Numbered from the stretch's first letter, positions 29,603 through 39,441 are shown. The stretch: 64,000 nucleotides of DNA from Staphylococcus aureus (GCF_001027105.1 NZ_CP011526.1:1550001-1614000); one strand, 5' to 3'. Notes: generated by a model from the letters alone, not told the origin. A program made the numbers and translations.

Positions 29603-29642
29603 AAAAACACCTCCTACATATAATCACGTAGGAGGTGTTTTT
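29603..29642 (-). terminator. Terminator whose 3' arm carries the comGA ribosome site
   Basis: A perfect 15-bp stem (29628-29642 with 29603-29617) with a 10-nt loop is followed by a U-run on the minus strand. It lies 11 bp after the stop of the MBL hydrolase. The 3' arm contains GGAGGTG, the Shine-Dalgarno of comGA, and the comGA TTG uses the end of the U-tract. Confidence 0.9.
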
Positions 29643-29653
29643 ATTACTTCAAT

Positions 29654-30277
29654 TTAACCGTGTAAAAATGGATTTAATTGTTCATCATCAACCGTCGTAT
29701 ATGGACCATGTCCAGGGAATAAAGGTAAATCGCCTTCTAATTCAAATATTTTATCTTGAATAGAATCAACTAGCGTTTCATAATCACCTTTATATAAATC
29801 TGTACGTCCGATTCCATTATTAAATAATGTATCTCCAACAACTGCGAATTCATCGAACACATATGTTAAACTTCCTGGTGAATGTCCAGGTGTGTGTAAC
29901 ACATTAAACTTAAATCCTTCTATTTCTGTGCTACCTTCGTTTAACTTTTCAGGAGTTACCTTACTTGTAATAATTGGTAATCCATATTGCTTAAATTTAT
30001 CTGCCCCATTTTTAACGGGATCTTTTAGAAAATCAAACTCTGCTTCATGCATATAAACCGGGACATCGAATCGATCAACTATATCATCGACTGCTCCGAT
30101 ATGATCAAAGTGTGCATGTGTTAATAAAATAGCTTTTAACGGTTTATTTATTTGGTTTAATTTTTTAATAATTTTTTCACTTTCACCTGAAGGGTCAATC
30201 AGAATAACAGCTTTGTCATTTTCGATGAAATACGTATTAGTATCAACTAAGCCTAAAGTTAAGCTTGAAATCCTCAT
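29654..30277 (-). CDS. MBL-fold metallo-hydrolase (YqgX, glyoxalase II-like)
   Basis: A 207-residue metallo-beta-lactamase-fold hydrolase of the glyoxalase II group. The metal motif THAHFDHIGA near 53, HTPGHSPGSL near 130, GDTLFNNGIGRTD near 150 and FPGHGP near 190 are all intact. It is last in the glk operon; its ATG overlaps the preceding gene by 4 bp (ATGA). The substrate is uncertain; staphylococci use bacillithiol, so an S-acyl-bacillithiol is plausible but only inferred. Confidence 0.85.
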   Translation of the reverse strand: MRISSLTLGLVDTNTYFIENDKAVILIDPSGESEKIIKKLNQINKPLKAILLTHAHFDHIGAVDDIVDRFDVPVYMHEAEFDFLKDPVKNGADKFKQYGLPIITSKVTPEKLNEGSTEIEGFKFNVLHTPGHSPGSLTYVFDEFAVVGDTLFNNGIGRTDLYKGDYETLVDSIQDKIFELEGDLPLFPGHGPYTTVDDEQLNPFLHG

Positions 30278-30603
30278 AGGTTTTCACCACTATTTTCTAA
30301 ATGTTTTTGTACTGATGTTAGTTTATCATTCATTTTTCTAGATTTGTCTCGTCGGTCATCAATACGGATATTTGTACAAACTCTACTTAAACCTTTATCA
30401 AAAGGTAATTCATGTATCACTTGCACAACTTCTAATACATCGCTTAATTCACCTTCAATTAGAGTATTCATTGGTGTTAATTGAAAATCAATTTTACCCA
30501 TTGCTTTATATTCTTGAAGTTTTTTCTGAATATCTGCAATATATTTACTAACACTCGGACCTTCCGTTCCAACTGGAATAACAACCACATCAACAATAGC
30601 CAT
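30274..30603 (-). CDS. MTH1187 family thiamine-binding protein (YqgV-like)
   Basis: A 109-residue ferredoxin-like-fold protein of the MTH1187/YqgV family. It begins with VDVVVIPVGTEGPSVSKYIA and contains FQLTPMNTLIEGEL, the family signature. Members form tetramers and bind thiamine or related small molecules. It abuts glk (shared base at 30603) and overlaps the next gene, so it is translated as part of one polycistron. Cellular role unknown. Confidence 0.83.
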   Translation of the reverse strand: MAIVDVVVIPVGTEGPSVSKYIADIQKKLQEYKAMGKIDFQLTPMNTLIEGELSDVLEVVQVIHELPFDKGLSRVCTNIRIDDRRDKSRKMNDKLTSVQKHLENSGENL

Positions 30604-31589
30604 TATTTTACCCCCTCTTTATCTAATACATAGGTCTTGATTAATCCTGCTGCTCCTGTAATACCTGCATCATTACCTAATTTCGCTTGTACAATTTCAG
30701 TTTCAAATTGAGCAGGTGCAAATGTTAAATTATGATATTCTGTTTTAATATTTTCAATTAAAATAGGTCCTGCAGTAGACATTCCTCCACCTAGAACGAT
30801 ATATTTCGGATTACTTGTAACACTAATAATACTACATAAATATCCAATATAGTTTGCAACCTTTTCAGTAATGAAAATACAGAATTGGTCACCAGCTTTT
30901 GCCGCATCAAAAACAGCTTTTGCTGTAACCTTATTTTCTTTAATCAATTCTAATATAGAAGATCTAAACGTCAACTTCGGATAGTAGAAGTTAACTAAGT
31001 TAACAACGCCTGTCGCTGAAGCAACTGTTTCAATACATCCAGAACGACCACAATTACATTTAAATCGTTGATCGAAGTCTGCTCTAAAATGACCTATTTC
31101 TGCGCCAGAGCCATTATGACCATGTACGATTTCACCATTTGAAATAATTCCTCCACCTAGACCTGTACCAAGTGTGATGGCAACAACATCATCGGCACCT
31201 TCACCAGCACCTTTGTGTTTCTCCCCTAAAGCAGCTATGTTAGCATCATTATCTACATACACTGGACAATCAACGAATTGTTCAAAAATCTCACGTACAT
31301 TAACTTTTTCTGGCCAATATAAGTTTACTGCTCCATTTACTGTACCTTTTTCAAAGTCAACAGGACCTGGTACACCAATACCTACGCCAAGTACATTTGA
31401 AAAATTATAATTATTTTCATTTACTTTTTCAACAAACGAATCATAAATTCCTTTCAAAAGTGTATATCCTGTACTATCAGATGTATCAGTGTGAATAGAC
31501 CATTTATGTAATTGTTCTAATTCAGGTGTGAAAATACCTAATTTACAAGTCGTCCCGCCTACATCAGCTGCTAAAATAATTTTTGTCAT
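30603..31589 (-). CDS. glcK: Glucokinase (ROK family)
   Basis: Phosphorylates intracellular glucose with ATP. The 328-residue protein has the ATP motif [13 protein letters not shown] at the N-terminus, the catalytic Asp in [12 protein letters not shown] near 105, [10 protein letters not shown] near 137 and the ROK zinc site [21 protein letters not shown] near 165-185. It overlaps yqgQ by 4 bp. The operon order rhomboid-yqgQ-glcK is the same as in Bacillus. Confidence 0.95.
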   Translation of the reverse strand: MTKIILAADVGGTTCKLGIFTPELEQLHKWSIHTDTSDSTGYTLLKGIYDSFVEKVNENNYNFSNVLGVGIGVPGPVDFEKGTVNGAVNLYWPEKVNVREIFEQFVDCPVYVDNDANIAALGEKHKGAGEGADDVVAITLGTGLGGGIISNGEIVHGHNGSGAEIGHFRADFDQRFKCNCGRSGCIETVASATGVVNLVNFYYPKLTFRSSILELIKENKVTAKAVFDAAKAGDQFCIFITEKVANYIGYLCSIISVTSNPKYIVLGGGMSTAGPILIENIKTEYHNLTFAPAQFETEIVQAKLGNDAGITGAAGLIKTYVLDKEGVK

Positions 31590-31789
31590 TTCTGTTCATT
31601 CCTTCTCTGATTAATTATCAACGTACATTTCAAATATTCTTCCTTAGATAACAGTTCATATTGATACAATGATGAAATCTCCTGTTGAATCATTTCGTAC
31701 ATATCTTCTGGATTTTTAAAATATATTAGAAATCCGTAACTTTTCAATAACTGTTGTACATCATAAAAGTTATTTATTTTTCGACTCAT
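31586..31789 (-). CDS. YqgQ family protein (DUF910)
   Basis: A 67-residue, mostly helical protein of the YqgQ family. It starts [20 protein letters not shown] and holds the conserved [14 protein letters not shown] segment. The B. subtilis structure resembles a small nucleic-acid-binding three-helix fold, but no function is known. It lies between the rhomboid gene (20-bp overlap) and glcK (4-bp overlap), a neighbourhood conserved in Bacilli. Confidence 0.85.
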   Translation of the reverse strand: MSRKINNFYDVQQLLKSYGFLIYFKNPEDMYEMIQQEISSLYQYELLSKEEYLKCTLIINQRRNEQK

Positions 31790-33233
31790 TTGATTTAGTC
31801 AACTCTTTTTCTAAGTTAATATAATCTGTATTTTTAGGGTCTGCATTTAATGCTTTACGCACATATTTTAATGCTTTTTCATCATCATTTAATGAACGAT
31901 TTGCTATCGCTAACTCAAAATTTAATAAACCTGATTTAGGAAACATTCTAAGTCCTCGCTCCCATTCTGTCATACCTTCGGACTTAGAATTGATAGTAGC
32001 CATAATCATACCACTTAAATAATATGTTTGATCATCGGCATAATTTTTATTTATTGTCTGCTTCGCAATATTTTGAGCATTATCATAATTACCACTAGTC
32101 ATATCATCTTTGATCAATTTATTATAAATATTATCTTCTTTAATTGTAAAAATTCTAATTTGAAGTGCAATAAATATAACAAGCATACCAATTAGTAAAA
32201 TCCAAAAAATATTACGATTCACTTTATAGTAATAGCCAATTAAAGTTATTAATAAACCACCAATGAATCCTCCAATATGCGCCACAATATTTATATTTGA
32301 CATAAACAGAGAAACACCAACTAATATCACTAATGCAATTAATAACTGTCCTAACATTTTTTTGTTAAATGTTTTTGAAACATACATCATCGCAAAAATT
32401 GATCCAATCAGACCAAATATAGCACCACTAGCCCCAACTGAAATTGTAGTCGTATTAAATGATAGTGATACAAAGTTTCCAAACAACCCTGCAATAAAGT
32501 ATACAGTTAACATCCGCCATGAACCAATAATTGCTTCGACTATTTTACCAAAAATAAATAATGAAAGCATATTCATAAGTATATGTTCAAAACTAAAATG
32601 TAAAAACATCGATGTAACAATTCGATACCATTCACCATGTACGACATTAAAATGCACTAACCCGCCAACATCTAATAATTTTACATCCGAAAAATTATTT
32701 AAATATAAAATCATACATAACCATATTAAGACATTTACAAATATTATTGTGTATGTTGCCGGTGAAAATTTCTGCATATATTTATCTAAAAAGTTATCGG
32801 TTAATACTTTGCGTTTATAGAACATATATGTCTTTTTATCATTATCTTCTGAAATAAGTCTAGCCAAAAATATATTCGGCATATGCTTTATCAAATCTTT
32901 TGTGTGTCTTATAACATTGAATTTAATTCTAATTGGCGAAACTTCATTTAATTGTTCTTCTGAAAATTCCGATTCTGTAAAATAATAAAATTCAAAACTT
33001 TGTGGTTCGAAAGAAATAAAATTTGCTATTTCATCTTTGTGTTCAAGCACTTTCGCTTTGTCAAAACGTATTTCTTGGGTAGACTTGATATGTTGTTTAA
33101 AAATGACTACTTGTTTTTTTCTTTTATGGGCTAACCAAATTTCTTGGTCATCTTTTTCCCTACTGACAATATCAAAATTCAAGTACCTAATCCAATAATA
33201 TATTGTTTTCCAAAATTGTTTGTCTATGTTCAT
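31770..33233 (-). CDS. Rhomboid family intramembrane serine protease with TPR tail (YqgP-like)
   Basis: A 487-residue membrane protease. The N-terminal 160 residues are cytosolic, followed by a six-helix rhomboid core with the catalytic Ser in VGASGAIFG near 270 and the catalytic His in VAHIGGFIGG near 320, plus the conserved FLHFSFEHILMNM near 210. The C-terminal part after a further helix holds TPR-like repeats (about 390-480). B. subtilis YqgP cleaves the magnesium transporter MgtE and works with FtsH; the same substrate here is inference. A GGAGG site precedes the ATG. Confidence 0.92.
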   Translation of the reverse strand: MNIDKQFWKTIYYWIRYLNFDIVSREKDDQEIWLAHKRKKQVVIFKQHIKSTQEIRFDKAKVLEHKDEIANFISFEPQSFEFYYFTESEFSEEQLNEVSPIRIKFNVIRHTKDLIKHMPNIFLARLISEDNDKKTYMFYKRKVLTDNFLDKYMQKFSPATYTIIFVNVLIWLCMILYLNNFSDVKLLDVGGLVHFNVVHGEWYRIVTSMFLHFSFEHILMNMLSLFIFGKIVEAIIGSWRMLTVYFIAGLFGNFVSLSFNTTTISVGASGAIFGLIGSIFAMMYVSKTFNKKMLGQLLIALVILVGVSLFMSNINIVAHIGGFIGGLLITLIGYYYKVNRNIFWILLIGMLVIFIALQIRIFTIKEDNIYNKLIKDDMTSGNYDNAQNIAKQTINKNYADDQTYYLSGMIMATINSKSEGMTEWERGLRMFPKSGLLNFELAIANRSLNDDEKALKYVRKALNADPKNTDYINLEKELTKSNESKNK

Positions 33234-33244
33234 TTAGTCCTCCA

Positions 33245-33784
33245 CTATGCTGCTTGATATATAATCAATTTATCGACTGGTTGATCGAATGATTCCGGTT
33301 CAAATGATGTTATTTGAAAATCGTATAATAAGCTTATTGTCTTTGTCTGATAATTAGCTAAAAACCTGTCGTAATAGCCACCACCATACCCAATTCTATA
33401 TCCATCGTCTTGAAATCCAACACCAGGAACAACAATTAAATCTAGGTTATTCGTTGTTTCACCTTTTGAAGTTGGATAGTAAATCCCCTTATTATCGACA
33501 TCAATATCTTTGAGATTAAATATCTCTTTAAAAGTCATTTGATGATTTAAATAATCCATTTTCGGTACAAAAATACGTTTATGATCCATTAAGGCTTGTT
33601 CAATAATAGAAAAAGTATCTACTTCATGATTAAAAGAAAGAACTAGCGCAATTGCGTTTGCTTCTTTGTATTCTTCAGTTGCAAAAAATTGATTTCTTAA
33701 CCATGTGTCTGCTTTTCGCTTTTCAGCTTTATTAAAATTCTTCATTTTATGTAAAATGTATTTTCTAATCTCATTTTTAGTCAC
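33245..33784 (-). CDS. 5-formyltetrahydrofolate cyclo-ligase
   Basis: Converts 5-formyl-THF to 5,10-methenyl-THF with ATP. The protein is 179 residues from GTG 33784; the open frame extends to 33838, but family similarity begins at TKNEIRKYILHKM. Signature segments are the LVLSFNHEVDT region, VPGVGFQDDGYRIGYGGGYYDRFL near 128-152 and the C-terminal DKLIIYQ. It lies 11 bp before the rhomboid gene. Confidence 0.92.
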   Translation of the reverse strand: MTKNEIRKYILHKMKNFNKAEKRKADTWLRNQFFATEEYKEANAIALVLSFNHEVDTFSIIEQALMDHKRIFVPKMDYLNHQMTFKEIFNLKDIDVDNKGIYYPTSKGETTNNLDLIVVPGVGFQDDGYRIGYGGGYYDRFLANYQTKTISLLYDFQITSFEPESFDQPVDKLIIYQAA

Positions 33785-33924
33785 ATTATCACCCACTTTA
33801 TTCAATTCTATTATATCGTTAATAACAATACATGTCATTATGTTGTCATGATGAATTATGCGACAATTCTAAAATTTATTATTTCAATTGAAAATCTTTT
33901 ATCATTTCATACGTGTGCATAATT

Positions 33925-33966
33925 AAAAAGGTGAAACCTCTTATTTTGAGATTTCACCTTTTTTAT
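33925..33966. terminator. Terminator after rpmG
   Basis: AAAAAGGTGAAACCTC pairs with GAGATTTCACCTTTTTT around a short TTATTTT loop. It lies about 30 bp after the rpmG stop on the minus strand. Confidence 0.88.
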
Positions 33967-33992
33967 TGTTAATTTAAATTTAATTTTAATGA

Positions 33993-34142
33993 TTATTTTG
34001 TTTCACGGTGTAAAGTTTGTTTGTTTTCACGTGAACAGAATTTCTTCATTTCAACACGTTCTGGATTATTTCTTTTGTTCTTAGTTGTAATGTAGTTTCT
34101 GTCACCACATTCCGTACAAGCTAAAGTTACGTTTACGCGCAT
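33993..34142 (-). CDS. rpmG: 50S ribosomal protein L33
   Basis: A 49-residue ribosomal protein, too short for ordinary ORF lists, starting at ATG 34142 with a strong AGGAGG site. The sequence begins [19 protein letters not shown] and ends KQTLHRETK, the L33 pattern. The first zinc-binding pair CTEC is present, but the second is reduced to FCSREN, with one Cys, so the zinc ribbon is incomplete. Staphylococci carry several L33 paralogues and this is one of them. Confidence 0.95.
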
Positions 34143-34254
34143 GGTTATTCCTCCTTATCATTTCTAAATACGACTTTATTATTATACCAACATCTATAAT
34201 ATTTGCAAAGTTAAAATTTTACAACCATGCGCTACACAATCGTCAGGTTAAATT

Positions 34255-36330
34255 TTATTTGTCTTTGTCTTTATTTTTATCATCTTTACCTAACTGCTTA
34301 AAGTAGTAGTTAATTACATCTCTACCTAAGTCTCCACCTGTTAACCATGGTGGTGGTACAGGCTGATTTGTATATACAATTGAAAACGCTAATTTTGGAT
34401 CATCAATTGGCGCGTATCCTATATAAGTAGAGTTAACTCTTGGCTCTCCGTTTTGGAACACTTCTGCGGTACCCGTTTTACCAGCAGTAGGTACTACTGT
34501 ATCTTTAAAACTAACATATCCAGTACCATCTTTATCATTAAATGCCATTTTGAATCCTTCTTGAATTTGTTTGATTTCCTTTTCAGTATTATTAACCTTG
34601 TTCAAGACAGTGCCATTAATTTTCTTCTTGAGTGGACCAACCTCATCTTTATTAGTTGATTCATGAATCGTTAATCCAATGTGTGGCTGTATTCTATAAC
34701 CATCATTCGCTATAGTTGAAACATATTGTGATAATTGTAATGGTGTATAGGTATCATATTGACCAATTGATAAATCTAGATAATTACCTGGATTATTTGT
34801 TAATGGTTCGATTTGACCTCTTGTTTCATTTGGTAAATCTATCCCTGTTTTCACACCTAAGCCTACTTGATTTAATCCTCTTCTTAGCTTTTGGGCAGGT
34901 GAACTTATGTCTGAAGGTAAAGCCATACCAGAATAATAAGGGTCTCCCGCTAATTTTAATGCTGTTTTAAACATATATACGTTTGATGAATGCATCAAAG
35001 CTTGCTTATCATTAATAGTTACATGCCCGTTTTTATTGAAGTATGATCGTTTTGTCAAACCACCTTGGAAATGTAATGGTTCATCGACCATTGTTTCTCC
35101 AACTTTGATAGCTTTATTCTGATAACCGGCTAATAATGTTCCACCTTTTACAGAAGATCCAACCGCAAATTGAGAAGTAAACGTACCAATGTCATAATCA
35201 GTCATTTTACCACTCTTATTAATCTGCTTTCCGGCAAGCGCAAGAATGTCTCCATTTTTAGGATTTTGTACAACCATCATTGCATTATCCATATCTTTGG
35301 CACCTTGACTGCGAAGCTTCTTAATTTGTTTATCTAATAATGCTTCTACTTCTTTTTGAAGATCTATATCGATCGTTAATTTCAAATCTTGACCGCGAGC
35401 GCCAGGATTTAACACTTCTGAAGATGTAACTTTACCAGATTTGTCCGTTGTGTATTTCATTTCTTTCTTCTTACCACGCAATACATCTTCATATTGATAT
35501 TCTAGGTAAGATTTTCCAACACGATCATTGCGTGAATATCCTTTGGATAAGTAATGTTCTGTCAATTCTTTTGGAATACCTTCAGCAGGTGTCGATACAT
35601 CTCCGAATATACCTCTTAAAGTATCGCCATATGGATATTTTCTATCCCAATCCATAGACGTGTTAACACCTGGTAATTTGGAAAGTTGCTGAGAAACTGC
35701 TGCATACTCTTTTTCACTGACATCTTCATTTTTTATCATTTGTGGATCTAAAACTGTTCCTGCATTCATCTCTCGAAAAATAGCTAAAACTTGTAAATCT
35801 TTAGAAGACAATTCATCTAATTGTGATTTTCCGATTTTCGATAACAGTTGTTTATCATATTGATCTTGTTTAATACTTCCATCTGCTAACATAGCTTGTT
35901 CTTTTGTCATCATTGCTTTTGCTTTTTTAGGATGCAACTGAATCCAGAAATCTTTCTTATCACGTTCTGTAATTTTCTTAGTATCCATCTTGATTAGCTT
36001 TGATAACTTTTCAGCCGTATCCAACATTTCCGATTGTGTTGTTTTTCGACCCCTAGTATATGTAATAGCCATTTTAGAAGCATTATCAACTAAAACTTTC
36101 CCATTTCTGTCTAAAATACGACCTCTTGGCACAGACTCATTCACTGTAATGTTTTCATCATTTTTTATAATTTGTTTATAATGTGAGCCTTGTGCGATTT
36201 GTAAATAACCTAAACGTAGTACTAGTACTGCAAAAATAAATACAATCACACCAAATATAAAGTTAATTCTCTTGTTAATTGTATTTTGAACGATTTCATC
36301 ATTTGATTTTTCTTTTAGTCTTTTTAACAA
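34255..36330 (-). CDS. pbp3: Penicillin-binding protein 3 (class B transpeptidase)
   Basis: A 691-residue class B PBP. One N-terminal membrane helix (about 25-46) is followed by the dimerisation domain and the transpeptidase domain with the catalytic Ser in GSSVKGGTLLAG near 392, the SxN motif HSSNVYMF near 448 and KTGTAEVF near 618. This matches S. aureus PBP3 in length. The start codon is TTG 36330, with GAGGTAGG upstream. In S. aureus, PBP3 works with RodA in sidewall synthesis. It is followed by rpmG and preceded by sodA. Confidence 0.95.
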   Translation of the reverse strand: MLKRLKEKSNDEIVQNTINKRINFIFGVIVFIFAVLVLRLGYLQIAQGSHYKQIIKNDENITVNESVPRGRILDRNGKVLVDNASKMAITYTRGRKTTQSEMLDTAEKLSKLIKMDTKKITERDKKDFWIQLHPKKAKAMMTKEQAMLADGSIKQDQYDKQLLSKIGKSQLDELSSKDLQVLAIFREMNAGTVLDPQMIKNEDVSEKEYAAVSQQLSKLPGVNTSMDWDRKYPYGDTLRGIFGDVSTPAEGIPKELTEHYLSKGYSRNDRVGKSYLEYQYEDVLRGKKKEMKYTTDKSGKVTSSEVLNPGARGQDLKLTIDIDLQKEVEALLDKQIKKLRSQGAKDMDNAMMVVQNPKNGDILALAGKQINKSGKMTDYDIGTFTSQFAVGSSVKGGTLLAGYQNKAIKVGETMVDEPLHFQGGLTKRSYFNKNGHVTINDKQALMHSSNVYMFKTALKLAGDPYYSGMALPSDISSPAQKLRRGLNQVGLGVKTGIDLPNETRGQIEPLTNNPGNYLDLSIGQYDTYTPLQLSQYVSTIANDGYRIQPHIGLTIHESTNKDEVGPLKKKINGTVLNKVNNTEKEIKQIQEGFKMAFNDKDGTGYVSFKDTVVPTAGKTGTAEVFQNGEPRVNSTYIGYAPIDDPKLAFSIVYTNQPVPPPWLTGGDLGRDVINYYFKQLGKDDKNKDKDK

Positions 36331-36404
36331 AACTACCTACCTCTATTCAAAGTCTTTCACTTTAAATCATATATGAATTTAGAAATTATTTCTATCTTTT
36401 TGAC

Positions 36405-36434
36405 AAAAAAATAACGGTCTCATTTAAGAGACCG
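36405..36434 (-). terminator. Intrinsic terminator after sodA
   Basis: CGGTCTC (36415-36421) pairs with GAGACCG (36428-36434) with a 6-nt loop; on the minus strand it is followed by a U-run. It separates sodA from pbp3. Confidence 0.9.
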
Positions 36435-36450
36435 AACAAGTAATCATACT

Positions 36451-37050
36451 TTATTTTGTTGCATTATATAATTCGTCAACTTTTTCCCAGTTAACTACAT
36501 TCCAAAATGCGCCAATGTAGTCAGGGCGTTTGTTTTGATATTTTAGGTAATAAGCGTGTTCCCATACGTCTAAACCTAAAATAGGTGTTTTACCCTCAGT
36601 TAATGGATTATCTTGGTTTGGTGTAGTCACAATTTCTAACTGGCCATTGTTTACGACTAACCAAGCCCAACCTGAACCAAAGCGTGCAGCTGCTTTGTCA
36701 GCAAATTCTTTTTTAAATTCTTCTAAAGAACCCCATTGTTCTTTAATTTTTTCTACTACAGTACCTTTTTCTTCTGAGTTTGGTGAAAGTAACTCCCAGA
36801 ATAATGAATGGTTTAAATGTCCACCGCCATTATTACGTACAGCAGTTTGGATGTTAGCTGGTACACTGTCTAAATTAGCAACAATTTCTTCAATAGATTT
36901 AGATTCTAAATCTGTACCTTCTACTGCAGCATTTAATTTCGTAACATACGTGTTATGATGTCTGTCATGGTGAATTTCCATAGTTTCTTTGTCAAAATGT
37001 GGTTCTAATGCATCAAATGCGTATGGTAATTTTGGTAATTCAAAAGCCAT
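36451..37050 (-). CDS. sodA: Superoxide dismutase SodA (manganese type)
   Basis: Cytosolic enzyme of 199 residues that dismutates superoxide. The metal ligands can be counted: His 27, His 81, Asp 161 and His 165 (DVWEHAY). Residues 159-160 before the Asp ligand are Gly-Leu, the pair found in the manganese-specific S. aureus SodA; the cambialistic paralogue SodM carries Leu-Phe there. It begins [13 protein letters not shown] and has a GGAGG site. It has its own terminator and lies between zur and pbp3. Confidence 0.98.
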   Translation of the reverse strand: MAFELPKLPYAFDALEPHFDKETMEIHHDRHHNTYVTKLNAAVEGTDLESKSIEEIVANLDSVPANIQTAVRNNGGGHLNHSLFWELLSPNSEEKGTVVEKIKEQWGSLEEFKKEFADKAAARFGSGWAWLVVNNGQLEIVTTPNQDNPLTEGKTPILGLDVWEHAYYLKYQNKRPDYIGAFWNVVNWEKVDELYNATK

Positions 37051-37268
37051 AAATAATCATCCTCCTAAAATGTCTGTAAGTAAATAATAACAAGCAGTGA
37101 CTGGTTCAACAAAGAATTTGCTTAAATTCTACTACTTATTATTTTCTCTACTCATTTAATATAACTCAAATCAAAAATAATTAAACATTTTGTATATAAA
37201 AAGTTAACAGATTTGCCATAAAATCATACGAACGGAGTATGAAATGAACCTTTATCTTCTATAATTTA

Positions 37269-37320
37269 AAAAATGAGATTTATGCATACATCTGACCAAA
37301 TGTGCATAAATCTCATTTCT
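37269..37320. terminator. Terminator after zur
   Basis: A perfect 16-bp inverted repeat (37271-37286 with 37303-37318), AAATGAGATTTATGCA and its complement, flanked by an A/T-rich tail on the minus strand. It ends the znuC-znuB-zur transcript before sodA. Confidence 0.9.
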
Positions 37321-37325
37321 TTATA

Positions 37326-37736
37326 TTAATCTTGGCAAGACTCACATACACCATAAACTTCAAGTTTGTGTTTGTGAATATTAACACCAGGTAGTGATAA
37401 TTTTATCTGATCTATTGGACAATAATCTATTACCTTTGTATCTCCACACTTTTCACAGATAAAATGATGATGATGATGGTTTGTACAAGCGATTCTAAAC
37501 TTCATTTCACCATCAAGTTCTGTATTTTCAATAATTCCTAAATCTTTAAATAAGTGCAGGTTTCTATATATTGTGTCGAATGAAATTCCAGGATAATTTT
37601 CATCCATAACTTGTTGTATATACTTTGCGTTTATATACTTATCTTCTTCGACAAAAATATCTAACATATCTTTACGTTTATCTGTATATTTTAAACCGTT
37701 CTCTTTTAAAATTTTAATAGCATCATTTGTATTCAT
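37326..37736 (-). CDS. zur: Zinc uptake regulator Zur (Fur family)
   Basis: A 136-residue Fur-family repressor. The winged helix ([12 protein letters not shown] and [13 protein letters not shown]) is followed by a metal-binding domain with HHHHHHF-type His run, CEKCGD and a C-terminal CESC pair forming the structural zinc site. Its ATG overlaps the permease gene by 14 bp. It is the last gene of its own regulon operon, as reported for staphylococcal mreA-mreB-zur, and a Zur-box-like site precedes the operon. Confidence 0.95.
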
Positions 37737-38595
37737 TGATATTAGCTCCCTTTTTAAACTTCATTCGCATTTTCTGATAAGCCATTGTAATCATAAGTAA
37801 AATAACAAGTAGAACTACAATTACACCACCCGGAGAAATGTCCATATAGAAAGCTAGGACTAAGCCTAATATTACTGATAATTCACCTAAAAATACACTT
37901 AGTAATATCAATTGCTTAAAACTTTTTGTTATTCGCATACTTATTGCAATTGGTAACGTGATTAACGCACTTACTAACAGTATCCCTACAACACGCATTG
38001 AGGCAGAAATAACCATCGCTACAATAACAATAAATAAAAATTGAATCCATTTAGGAATGCCAATGACTTTACTATATTCCTCATCAAATGACAATATAAA
38101 TAATTCTTTATAAAACAATGTAATAAACAGAACAACTATGATGGCAATGACAATAATCGTTGTTAAATCACTTATATTCACTGCGCTTATTGAGCCAAAT
38201 AGCAATCCAACAATTTCTTGATTGAACCCATCAGCTAATGAAATGAAGATTGCACTCAAGGCGATACCAGCACTCATTATAATTGGAATAGCAATTTCTT
38301 GGTAAGCAGTGTATGACGTTCTTAATTTTTCAATTAGAAGCGCACCTACTATTGCGAATAAGATTCCAAACCACATTGGATTAATAAATACTAGTGTTGG
38401 CATAATAGTAAGTAAAAACATACCGAAAGATATACCACCTAAAGTTACATGACTTAGAGCATCAGCTATAAGTGATAGTCGTCTAACAACGATAAAAGCA
38501 CCGATTAGAGGCGCAATAAAACCTATCAAGATACCACTAATTAAAGAGTACCTCATAAAATCAAAATTCAATAATGCATCTATCAATTGTGACAC
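37723..38595 (-). CDS. znuB: Zinc ABC transporter permease
   Basis: A 290-residue ABC-3 family membrane permease with about eight hydrophobic helices and the family segments [33 protein letters not shown] and [16 protein letters not shown]. It imports zinc with the ATPase encoded just upstream (older S. aureus name mreB). The frame begins with GTG 38595, very close to the GGAAAGG site; TTG three codons later (38586) is an alternative start with better spacing. Confidence 0.93.
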
Positions 38596-38627
38596 GCCTT
38601 TCCATTTTAAATAAACTCAAATCTTTA

Positions 38628-39395
38628 TTAATTACAACATTCTCGATTATGCTGATGATCGACAAAACGTACAGGATGTCCATAAATTTTTGAAATTTCA
38701 ACTTCATCAAGTGATTTAAACTCATCAGTTGTACCATGGAAATGCAAATGCTTATTTAAACATGCTACTTCAGTAGCAGTATCTGCTACAACACCGATAT
38801 CATGAGTAACTAAGATAATGGTGATACCTTCTTGTTTTAATTGATCTAAAGTATTATAAAATTCACTTACATGTTTTGCATCAATACCATTCGTTGGTTC
38901 ATCAAGTACTAATACTGCAGGTTCTGAAATCAATGCTCGAGCAATCATTACACGTTGTTGTTGACCACCTGATAATTCTGCTATATTTTTATGAATTAAA
39001 TCACTTATATTCAGTCTTTCTAGTACTTTAATCACTTTTTCATTATCTTTGCTATTAAATGTTTGGAAAAGACGTTTTGTCTTTGTTAATCCGCTTAAAA
39101 CAACTTCTTTAACACTTGCTGGGAAACCTGAATTAAAGGCATTTGCTTTTTGTGATACATAGCTTAATTTAATTGATGTTTTCTTATTTTTAAAATCAAT
39201 ACCTTCAACAAAAATCTCACCACTTTGTAAAGGTAATAACCCTAGAATCAACTTCAATAATGTTGATTTACCAGCACCATTTGGTCCAACAATTGCTAAA
39301 AATTCACCTTTATTTATTTTAATGTTTATATTTTCTAACACTTTTTTATGATCATAGTAGTAATTGACATTTTTCAATTCAAAGACTGGTGTCAT
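38628..39395 (-). CDS. znuC: Zinc ABC transporter ATP-binding protein
   Basis: A 255-residue ABC ATPase: Walker A GPNGAGKST near 35, Q-loop SYVSQK, signature LSGGQQQR near 138 and Walker B VLVLDEPTNG near 160, then the H-loop THD. The start is ATG 39395, with GAGGTG 8 nt upstream; the longer frame to 39413 lies within that site. A Zur-box-like palindrome is about 50-65 bp upstream. Older S. aureus name mreA. Confidence 0.94.
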   Translation of the reverse strand: MTPVFELKNVNYYYDHKKVLENINIKINKGEFLAIVGPNGAGKSTLLKLILGLLPLQSGEIFVEGIDFKNKKTSIKLSYVSQKANAFNSGFPASVKEVVLSGLTKTKRLFQTFNSKDNEKVIKVLERLNISDLIHKNIAELSGGQQQRVMIARALISEPAVLVLDEPTNGIDAKHVSEFYNTLDQLKQEGITIILVTHDIGVVADTATEVACLNKHLHFHGTTDEFKSLDEVEISKIYGHPVRFVDHQHNRECCN

Positions 39396-39441
39396 CGTAT
39401 TCTCACCTCGCATTCAACTATACAACTCCTAGTAACATATG

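Noticed and set aside
32263..32820. Long plus-strand open frame opposite the rhomboid gene (185 codons)
   Set aside because: It lies wholly antisense to the conserved rhomboid core, has low-complexity composition and no ribosome site; a shadow frame.
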